A DNA stretch of 52,629 nt from contig JAHBMJ010001768.1 in assembly GCA_018398765.1 (NCBI GenBank), forward strand, positions 1-52,629, in the 5' to 3' direction. Shown here piece after piece: positions 22,192-31,704 of this stretch. The stretch comes from Chromera velia (taxonomy: Eukaryota > Sar > Chromeraceae). How positions within the stretch are numbered: the first letter of the stretch is position 1; every line of letters starts with the position of its first letter. The notes beneath the pieces were generated by a model. It worked only from the letters and a program-made list of their open reading frames with translations, did not search any database and was not told where the DNA came from. The position numbers and the translations under genes were made by a program.

Positions 22192-22391
22192 TAAATTTTT
22201 GAAACACACATCAGAAATGTTCTGATAATTATTGTTATGAGAAAAATGATCAGAGTGACAGTAAGTCAGTGACTCAGTGAAGAACCCTAAGAGGTTAACC
22301 TCAAATCTTTCCTCAAATATCAAATATTTGAGGTTGAAGCTCAAATCAAATCAAATCAAATCAAATATAATCAAATCAAACATGGTTACTA
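21226..22391 (+). mobile_element. hAT-like DNA transposon, 1.17 kb, with terminal inverted repeats
   Basis: The left end TAGTGACCATGTTTGATTTG and the right end (complement TAGTAACCATGTTTGATTTG) match at 19 of 20. They fit the hAT terminal pattern (YARNG). Inside the ends are arrays of TCAAA/TTTGA. The flanking 8-mers (TATACGCT and TATAATAT) match at only 5 of 8, so the target duplication is decayed or the edges are slightly off. The element carries one open frame at 21599-22087. It is too short to encode a whole transposase. Confidence 0.6.
21599..22087 (+). CDS. BED-finger-like N-terminal part of a hAT transposase
   Basis: A 162-residue frame lies within the TIR element. It has VIQCQMKIQ, then ICGCEYAAAATSSFQTYL and INQHG, resembling a BED zinc finger with one ligand apparently missing. 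QPDLRTFF and LTTDFLASAGWPHLTEN follow, a layout like the start of hAT transposases. The catalytic RNase H-like core and the dimerisation region are absent, so it cannot be a complete transposase. Either the element is an internal deletion derivative or the frame was kept for DNA binding. Confidence 0.5.
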   Translation: MSVCKHFIPRKDMSHNLIGSNGKKEAFVFKAGYAKKIWSVQKGANVIQCQMKIQGAEGEGETICGCEYAAAATSSFQTYLINQHGLTITSDKHVQLLQERQEKWLEGAGGMKQPDLRTFFPTKDEAEAVVAPNAETHEKRIKCDMLTTDFLASAGWPHLTEN

Positions 22392-22618
22392 TATAATATG
22401 CTCCCTGATCGCTCTCTGAGATTTAAGCTTCATAAAGCCTTGTTATACCTGTATAATAGCTTTAAGTCTACTTTTGACACTGCTAGTACTTGATTTAAAA
22501 TTTTATTTAATTTAAGCGCTTCTAGAGATCTTAAAACATCGTTAATATCAAGTTTTAACTCAATACGGTTTGATTAAGTGAAATTGACCTCAAAAATTTG
22601 CTAAATTCTTTTAAATTC

Positions 22619-23275
22619 CTCATTATCATCATCATAATCATTCACTATCGCTATGGGCCCATAAATGAGCGTCTAACGTTTGGCTGGTTCGATACGCAGT
22701 TAGACACACTGCTAGGGCAGTCCTCTCCCATGAAGGAAGATAACACAGGCAAAAACGGCTTTCCTATGATGGCTACTCACTGAATTCCTGCGGCAAGGCA
22801 GAGTAGTCTTATATTCTTATACAGAACGTGTGGTCTTGTCTGCTTTCTGCTGAAATCTAGCTCAATCAGAAGAAAGAAGAGCCAGAGAACCTTCATTCTG
22901 ATAGGCCAGGTTACGTTGTACCCTTTCACCTGCATATCTCACCCCAAAGTTCCTTCTAGCCTGCCTCTTTTGAGGCAGACGGTGGTAGAATAACGGAGAC
23001 GGCTGAAAAGATGGGCAAAAATGGTAGCCTGGCTTGGCTTTATCCCCATTCCACGAACCACTTCCTAAAAAGGGAGAAAACCTCATCCATTTTACCCCGT
23101 TGCCAGCGTTTCACACTCAGCACACGTATGCGCCAACTGCTTATGCTGTCCAACTGTAGGTCGGTGAGGAACCCTTAAGAACTGGCGTCTGTTCTCTAGG
23201 CAGGTTTGCAGAACTGCCAAAAACCGCTTCCCGTCTCCTTCTCTATCTTTCTCCTCAAATGCAAGCGCTCTCAGG
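22619..23275 (-). repeat. Dispersed repeat with (GAT)n tail, copy 2, left part
   Basis: It is collinear with 9800-10460, with many transitions but long identical runs (GATAACACAGGCAAAAACGG, GAGCCAGAGAACCTTCATTC). Its remaining piece is at 24264-24341. The 980-bp hAT-like element at 23276-24255 splits it. Confidence 0.75.
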
Positions 23276-24255
23276 CAAAGGTGTTTGGTCACTTGTGATT
23301 AGAATATATTTAATTATCCCATGAAGTGATTGAATGTGATTGAATAAAGTGATTAATTAGCTAAAGTCCGATTCTTACTAGTCTTTAATACCTTTAGTCA
23401 TTCTAATGGTGCATGGTTTTTTTTTTACATTATAAAAACAAATATTTTGGGAGTAGCCTAGAGGCTTGTACATATCCAGTGCACTGCATGCATGGCCCAG
23501 CCCATGTAGCCCGGGCCAGCCATGCATACGCCGGCGCGGCCCACCGCTCCTACTAGCGGCCGCGGCCATCGGTACATGCATTCGGAGCTGAATAGCCGAT
23601 TATACATGTTGCATCAAAAATTGGGTCTTCATGCATGAGTTTCAAACACAAGGTAAGATGCAAACTTAAAGTCACAGCAACCCATGATACCAGTCTGAGA
23701 TGACTGAGGCCTGATATGTTCAGACGATTAACTCTATAGTTTGAAAATGAGTCAAGTCTAGGAGTCAAGTAGACGTACAAGACTTTTTCAAAGCAGTTTA
23801 GCCACCGCTCGGCAAACCTGTAGAATCGTATATATGCAATTCCTGTGGGACGACAGCCAAAAGCAGTAGAGGGACGTCCAATTTTTGGACTCACCTTCGA
23901 AGCTGCAAAAAGAAGACAGAAGAAATCAAAAAAGCAATCGCTACCCAGCATCAGAATGAGCTTAAAAACAAAATTGCAAAGATGGGAGATAACGCCACTC
24001 TGCTTCCTCACGTTATCTCCACCACCATAGAGGGTCAGGTTCCATTTCCTTCTTCAGTGAAGCCCCTGTTTATCTTTTTCAAAACCAATTTTTTATAGTC
24101 ACAAACTGTGTTTAAAAAAAAAAAATTAAAAATGTAGCCCGGGGGCGGAGCCCCCCTTAATTAATTTAGGAATATATTTCTGAATATATTCCTGATTATA
24201 TTACTTTTAAAGTGACTAACTAGTGAATAAATATATTCCATGATTAAACAACTTT
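23276..24255 (+). mobile_element. Nested hAT-like transposon with an exact 8-bp target duplication
   Basis: CTCTCAGG occurs on both sides, at 23268-23275 and 24256-24263. The left end is CAAAGGTGTTTGGTCA. The complement of the right end is TAAAGTTGTTTAATCA, 12 of 16 matching. CAAAGGTG-like ends and an 8-bp duplication are typical of hAT elements. GAATATATTT motifs recur near both ends. Removing the element and one duplication restores a contiguous repeat copy as in copy 1, which independently fixes the edges. It contains a BED-finger frame at 23802-24098. Confidence 0.75.
23802..24098 (+). pseudogene. BED zinc-finger fragment of a hAT transposase
   Basis: The 98-residue frame has CNSCGTTAKSS then NFWTHLRSC, a C-x2-C ... 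H-x3-C BED-type finger. It continues KKTEEIKKAIATQHQN and ATLLPHVISTTIEG. No catalytic region follows, and there is no ATG near the start. It is a relic exon or fragment inside the nested element. Confidence 0.5.
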
Positions 24256-24263
24256 ACTCTCAG

Positions 24264-24341
24264 GCTCTACCTTCTGGCTAAAAGGTTTCAGAACGGCATT
24301 ATGTGGAAGTGAGACTTGCTTCCCTATCGAACGACAGATAC
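24264..24341 (-). repeat. Dispersed repeat copy 2, right part
   Basis: GGCTAAAAGGTTTCAGA, then AAGTGAGACTTGCTTCCCTA and TCGAACGACAGAT, match 10475-10552 of copy 1. This piece completes copy 2 beyond the nested transposon. Confidence 0.7.
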
Positions 24342-24840
24342 CAATTGGCAATTGTCGAACTAAACTGGTTGTTCCACGAGTAAGGAGGCAAACTGTCTCT
24401 CGTAGTTGCTCTCAGGCCGTCTCCTCAGGGATCGACGGGAGTCGATGCAAAGCTAAGTCGATCTGTGGTAAATTCCTAGTTATCTCTAAATCATAATTCC
24501 TCTGCATTTTATTAAAATTTTTCCTAGAATTTTTCTTCCTGTACGACTGGCAGTCAGTGGCAGAGGGGGCCAGCATGATTCAGCTTCTGTTCGATTCATG
24601 AGACGGGACCCATCCTCTCTCATGCTTCCCTAATTCACCACGGCCGCAACGGTTGCTCATGCAGCCATGCAGCCAGATGAACGAATTGATTCATTCCCCT
24701 ACACACACTCGCTGCCTGAAGAGAACAAATGGATCAAAGCATGTGGTGCTTGTATGGTGCCAGGCTGAAAGGGTGGTCCATCGGCTTTTTTGTCTTCCTT
24801 CTCCTCAGTGCCAAATAACCTCCCTTTGGTTTTGCCGTCT
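24342..24840. other. Intergenic, no gene seen
   Basis: The A/T level is mixed. No frame has domain evidence. It runs into the gap. Confidence 0.4.
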
Positions 24841-25129
24841 NNNNNNNNNNNNNNNNNNNNNNNNNNNNNNNNNNNNNNNNNNNNNNNNNNNNNNNNNNNN
24901 NNNNNNNNNNNNNNNNNNNNNNNNNNNNNNNNNNNNNNNNNNNNNNNNNNNNNNNNNNNNNNNNNNNNNNNNNNNNNNNNNNNNNNNNNNNNNNNNNNNN
25001 NNNNNNNNNNNNNNNNNNNNNNNNNNNNNNNNNNNNNNNNNNNNNNNNNNNNNNNNNNNNNNNNNNNNNNNNNNNNNNNNNNNNNNNNNNNNNNNNNNNN
25101 NNNNNNNNNNNNNNNNNNNNNNNNNNNNN
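24841..25129. other. Assembly gap (289 N)
   Basis: This is a run of N. The true length is unknown, and frames crossing it are meaningless. Confidence 1.
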
Positions 25130-25261
25130 CCTCTGCGCAGGCTCCGGTTTCTCTTTGATCGTCCGGTCGAATGCATGCATTGTGTCTTCTGTTCTCTGCA
25201 TGGACTCAAGAACAGTCCCCTCCCTTTCTTTTTCTTCAAGCACTTCCTTTGTTGTGTTCGC

Positions 25262-26263
25262 TCACTGTGTCGAGATGGTTTTGACAAGGGAATAGGTGAA
25301 ATAGGTGAACGGGCCCAGATGGATGTTTGGATGTGATCCGAAAAAAACCCCTGCCCCTGTCGCCCCACTCTCATAGGCCTCCTCCACTGCCTCAAAACCC
25401 CCTGACTGAACTCTGGGACCAGAGAAATTGGGTTCAGCAGAGAAGATGATGTCGACATCGAAGGTCTTCCCTGCAGCTTTTGCGGCTGCGTCTAGAATTT
25501 CCAAACGGGCCTTGGTGTACCCAAACAAAACGTCCGGGCGGGAATGGTAGGAATGAATGTACAGATTGTCAGTACTGGCCACTATCTCCCCCCCCACCGT
25601 GTCCACAGGGGGATCTGTGACCAAGTCAAACCACCCCACATAGGCATTCACCTTCACCCCCTCTCCTGCCAGCCCCCTCATTTCCCCTAGCGTCTCATTC
25701 CAATACCTGTACCCCCCATTCACATCGCACGGCAAGCTCTGGGGCTTCAGATACGTCTCACAATAGTACCCACCATCGGCCACCTTCGGGGAAACCCAAA
25801 ACTCAAATTCTAAATTCAGGGCCGAAAAGCACTCAGAGGCGGGGAAAGCCTCAGCGCAGAAAGGAAGGATACGGTTGGAGAAGATCCAGGTGTTCTCTCC
25901 TGTTGCTGTGAAATGGAGACCCTCACTCAACCCCTTCGTCATCAAATGCTTCAAACGATCCTTCCAATGCGCGTCTGCGAGCGCACGGTGCAGGTCGTAG
26001 AGAAGCAGGTTCGACACTTTGTGAGTCTTTGCAAACTCAATCAACCCGTCTACCTCCGCATCGCTGTCCAGAATGGCGATTAGACGATCCACGTACATGT
26101 GTCGCATCTCTTCCTGCCCCCCTGTCGCCTCACTCGAGTGCCCCACCCTGCTGGACGTGTGGGCCTGGCCTTCGAAAAGTCTCACCCCTGCGCAACTGTT
26201 GGCGCAACAGAGGGCCAGCAAGCAAAGCTGAAGCCCTGCGCATCTCAATATCCACATCATCAT
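25262..26263 (-). CDS. Secreted single-exon protein, possibly a glycosidase-like barrel
   Basis: I chose the ATG at 26263, which gives 333 residues. It begins MMMWILRCAGLQLCLLALCC, a good signal peptide ending near Ala-Gly. A longer start at 26326 would put 21 residues before it. The body has alternating strand and helix segments (RLIAILDSD, SNLLLYDLHR, LNLEFEFWV, VNAYVGWFDL, DNLYIHSYHS, FDVDIIFSAEP). These suggest a beta/alpha barrel, with acidic residues at strand ends as in glycoside hydrolases. Paired Cys residues suit the secretory route. I cannot name the family. It has no intron, unlike most neighbours. Its 3' end lies about 130 bases from the assembly gap. Confidence 0.6.
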   Translation of the reverse strand: MMMWILRCAGLQLCLLALCCANSCAGVRLFEGQAHTSSRVGHSSEATGGQEEMRHMYVDRLIAILDSDAEVDGLIEFAKTHKVSNLLLYDLHRALADAHWKDRLKHLMTKGLSEGLHFTATGENTWIFSNRILPFCAEAFPASECFSALNLEFEFWVSPKVADGGYYCETYLKPQSLPCDVNGGYRYWNETLGEMRGLAGEGVKVNAYVGWFDLVTDPPVDTVGGEIVASTDNLYIHSYHSRPDVLFGYTKARLEILDAAAKAAGKTFDVDIIFSAEPNFSGPRVQSGGFEAVEEAYESGATGAGVFFGSHPNIHLGPFTYFTYSLVKTISTQ

Positions 26264-27093
26264 TGTTGCTGCGCTTCCTGGAGCCGACAGGTGACACAAA
26301 GGAAGATAGGGTGACAGGGCCAGCACCGGTAGAGGTTGCCACTACTGTGTAGGAAATGATGTCAAGAAAAAATATATACCACGGAGACTTGGGAGGAAGT
26401 CGTATCCACTGCGTGCAGGGAAGAATTAGGGGCACTCCGATCCATCCGAACGACCAACTCTGAGTACTCTTGAGAGACAGAAAGTCGCTGACTTGGACAT
26501 ATTTGCACAAACGGAAAATCCCGTCGAGCTGGCATTAGCTGGCTCGACGTCGAGGTCGCGTTCTAGCTATATATATATATAGAGGTTATCCTCTCAAGAT
26601 ATCTGACACTATATCACTAAAAAAAAACGATATGCAACATTATTCGAGATGGATCCGACGCGAAGCTATATAGCACAACTCTATGCATACAATTAACCCC
26701 ACCTTAACTTTTCGCGCGACGCCGCGCGCACTGATGCAAGCTGACAAAATTTTGAGCGCCGCACATGAACTATATATATATATATAGCAAATTTCATCAC
26801 ACTTTGCCCATTTTGTGGTGGTCCGCGCAAGCAAAAAATTGAGCACAGGCAATTGCGGGGCCACGAGCTTGACCGAGCTTGACTTGTTTCATCACATGCA
26901 TGCAAATTAAACTGCATGCATGCAATAATCAGATATACACAACTCTTCTAATCAGTGAGTTCAAAGGAATGAGTCTTCGTTCAGATGTCAAGTGGTGATT
27001 CTGCACGTTGCAAAGGCTCCATAAGTATAAAACAGACCCTGGTGCATATAACAGAACCAAATTCCGTCAAATTTTTTTTTGAAATAAAGAACG
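26264..27093. other. Upstream region of the secreted protein and of the HNH-like frame
   Basis: It contains (TA)n tracts at 26567-26582 and 26770-26786, and two GCATGC palindrome clusters at 26894-26925. No coding is evident. Both flanking genes point away, so promoters are expected. Confidence 0.35.
26791..26813 (-). repeat. Left arm of an inverted repeat around the HNH-like frame
   Basis: ATTTCATCACACTTTGCCCA here is the exact complement of TGGGCAAAGTGTGATGAAAT at 27774-27793. The arms are about 960 bases apart and enclose the HNH-like frame. Confidence 0.7.
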
Positions 27094-27762
27094 ATGAAGA
27101 TAGACAGTAGGCAGGGCTGGTTTCATGGCTGGGCAAGTTGGCGAATGTCTTCTTTCCAATATTACAGCCCTGTCCGTGACTTTGCTTATCCTGCCCTCTT
27201 GTTGAAAGAAGGGAAACGTAGAAGTAGAACAGAAGTTCTTGAAGCAATAGTTTCTGTTCCAATTCAACAGCTTGTCAGTTGGTCGCTTGAAGAGCTTGTT
27301 TGTCAGCAGCCCGTCTCTTCCTTTTCTCTTCCTTCTCCTTCTGAAGTTCCCACGCACCAAGACAAGAGGAGTCTTAGTTGTGAGCTGCGGGGGCACATCA
27401 TCATGGGGAAAAAGCCTGCTGCTTCCCTCTTGCCCTTTTGCGAGCAGTGTGGACGTGTTTGGGCTTTTTTTTGGGAGGAACGGACGCAACGAAAGGGCCT
27501 GAAAAAGTTCAAAAGTGGATACTGGAGATCGAACCTGGAGGTTGATCACTTGGTCGATGTACTGGATAGCAACCACCCCCACCGACTATATAAATTGGAC
27601 CTAGTCTCTATTCCCCAGCCACAGTGGCAGAGCCGATTTGACGCTATGTGCAAAGAAGCTGCAGTGTGCCGCCTAGTATGCGTGCTCTGCCATGAACGCC
27701 CGGGCCGCACAGCCTATGAATGGTCAGCCAGAAGTACCCCCCCAAGGCTAGTTTTTGTATAG
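27094..27762 (+). CDS. HNH-endonuclease-like protein
   Basis: The frame is 222 residues. The C-terminal half has an HNH-type layout: FCEQCGRVW at about residues 116-124, NLEVDHLVDVLD around 147-158 with the D-H pair, and CRLVCVLCHERPG around 193-205. Cx2C ... DH ... Cx2CH matches zinc-ribbon HNH nucleases. The N-terminal 110 residues are not recognised. A 20-bp inverted repeat sits just outside the frame on both sides, suggesting the frame may be part of a mobile unit. Another frame is open on the opposite strand (27067-27582), but it has no domain signature. Activity cannot be judged. Confidence 0.5.
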   Translation: MKIDSRQGWFHGWASWRMSSFQYYSPVRDFAYPALLLKEGKRRSRTEVLEAIVSVPIQQLVSWSLEELVCQQPVSSFSLPSPSEVPTHQDKRSLSCELRGHIIMGKKPAASLLPFCEQCGRVWAFFWEERTQRKGLKKFKSGYWRSNLEVDHLVDVLDSNHPHRLYKLDLVSIPQPQWQSRFDAMCKEAAVCRLVCVLCHERPGRTAYEWSARSTPPRLVFV

Positions 27763-27770
27763 AAAATTCA

Positions 27771-27793
27771 AACTGGGCAAAGTGTGATGAAAT
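27771..27793 (+). repeat. Right arm of the inverted repeat around the HNH-like frame
   Basis: TGGGCAAAGTGTGATGAAAT is the exact complement of the left arm and starts about 10 bases after the HNH-like stop codon. Confidence 0.7.
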
Positions 27794-28009
27794 ATACGGT
27801 ATAAGCCGTCTCCATGCCGTCTCCATGCCGTCTCCACACCGATCATATATACAACATCATACAACTCACTGGCCTGATTGTTCCTCTAGCCTCACTGGAC
27901 TACGGAACCTCCACCATCTGAAAGAGCTTTATCAACTGAGGGAATTCAAAGCTTTCAAAAATTCACCAACGGGGTAGCGCCACTCAAACAACACACCCAA
28001 AGATACCGG

Positions 28010-28569
28010 ATGCCCCATCAGGTTCGCACTGGATGGAGTTTCTGCTGGACCCTTTACCAGACCTTCATTCCCTTCCAGCAATACCTAAACAACGCCGGCC
28101 CTAGACAGAATACCCGGGCGGTCAAGAGGAAGATGAGAGAGCTGTATGGAGGGAAATGTGAGCATTGTGGGGCTGCGGAGTATTTCTTCCTGGCCGTGGA
28201 GGGAGCCAGCCTCGGGAGGTCTTCTTGTTGCGCGACTTGAAGTCCACCACCGCTGCTGCTGCAAAGAAGTCCATCAGGGAGGCAGAGAACGTCCTGCGCA
28301 TTTCTCGGACGGCGATCAGCAGGCACCTCTATGGACGTCCTGTGGAAGGCAGAGATGGGAAGCTCTATTTTCTCTCTCTGGTCAGTCAGCCCGTTGTCAT
28401 TGACGATTTTGATGTGCTTGGGCCGCCGTTATGCTCTAGCGTTGTGCTAGTCAATGCGTCTGTAACTGTGTTTCCTTCCACTCAGTATGAATATTTCCTT
28501 TTTGTGTGTGACGACTGGCATGCTTGTCAGACTGCCAGGCCGGATCGCTCACGAGTTCTCTTGCGCTAG
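28010..28569 (+). pseudogene. HNH plus NUMOD1-like homing-endonuclease relic, frame-broken
   Basis: A first frame (28010-28240) carries MRELYGGKCEHCGAAEYFFL, like the start of an HNH zinc ribbon, and then stops. A second frame (overlapping from 28165, to 28569) carries AAAKKSIREAENVLRISRTA then ISRHLYGRPVEGRDGKLYFL. That matches the NUMOD1 helix-turn-helix pattern (S..AA..L.IS...IS..L.G....G). HNH followed by NUMOD is the domain order of some phage and organelle homing endonucleases. The expected D-H and second Cx2CH elements are missing at the break. A frameshift, an unrecognised intron or a deletion could each explain it. It lies close behind the intact HNH-like frame. Confidence 0.45.
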
Positions 28570-28731
28570 CTCTCCCTCGCTCTCCCTCTCGCGCGTAGTT
28601 CATTTTTTCTGGTAGCGTAGTGCATGGGTGTATTCTGACAATTCCTTGTATATGTGAGCTGATGTCCTATGACGACTTGATATGCGGGTGGCTAACTTTA
28701 TTGTGTTGTTATATATTTTGATGCACAATTA

Positions 28732-30770
<2,039 letters not shown>

Positions 30771-31704
30771 TTCAGTGTATGCAGGATCGCATTTGTATTT
30801 TGGATTTGGTTCTACTCTGGACCCAGGTACCTTGCTTCTATCCATCCATCTGCTCCTGGGAGTGGATGCATGCGTACCGTCTCTTTTGTTCTGCCAGCCT
30901 GCATATAGGGACGATCGGTCTGGTTTAGCTCCGCCGGGTTCCTTTGATGTATGAATCTCTTTTGTTTCATGTCGGCAATCGATCGATCGGTTGGGCGTCG
31001 CACGTGGATGGGTCATGCAGCCCTAGGGCACAACATCATTTGGTGACGAGGCCGGGCATGACCTGCATGCCTTCCTTAAAGCTGCACTAGAAGCTGCATG
31101 AACAGACTGGGATTATAAGCTAGATCACAAAGTGTGTGTTTGTCTACTAGGTGTTTGTGCGCATAAACAGTATAGGCGTGCGTTACAAAAAGTAATACCA
31201 ATTGAAAATAATATTTCAGCACTTATTAAAAATGTGAGTGATTTCAATTTGTGAATTTTACACTTATATATTATTATATATATCAAATCTAACATCAAAT
31301 AATGTAATTCAGTACATCATTGGCATCTAGATCGGTATGTATCGATCTGAATCTATATTCTATAAAAGTGTATAAAAAAAATGTAAAAAAAAAAATCTAT
31401 TTATGATTTTTTTTATATATAATCCATTTTTATACAATTGTTCTTTTTGAACCGCAAAAAGTTAGAAGCTCATAGATAACTAGCTACCAGTGTCTTTATC
31501 AATTTCACTTTGTAACTATAGACTTTGGACAATTTCTAACTTGAAACTAAATTTTTTAGCATTACATACTAGACTGCATATAACACTCTTGGAACTAGTA
31601 TCGATCTGGTTATGAGGCTTAAAACCTATAGCTAAAAACTCATGAACTATGGTTCATAAATGTAGTGTTCCTTTTTGTTTTATGTATCATCGTAACAATC
31701 CTAC
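30771..31704. other. Intergenic, A/T-rich
   Basis: It lies between convergent genes (importin-like plus, cyanase minus). From about 31190 it is very A/T-rich and could be transposon-derived, but I found no convincing inverted ends or duplication. No coding seen. Confidence 0.4.

Noticed and set aside
24653-25458. Frames running through the N stretch
   Set aside because: The gap has unknown length and content, so continuity of frame is meaningless.
27067-27582. Minus-strand frame of 171 residues opposite the HNH-like gene
   Set aside because: It has no recognisable motif, whereas the plus strand carries a full HNH layout.
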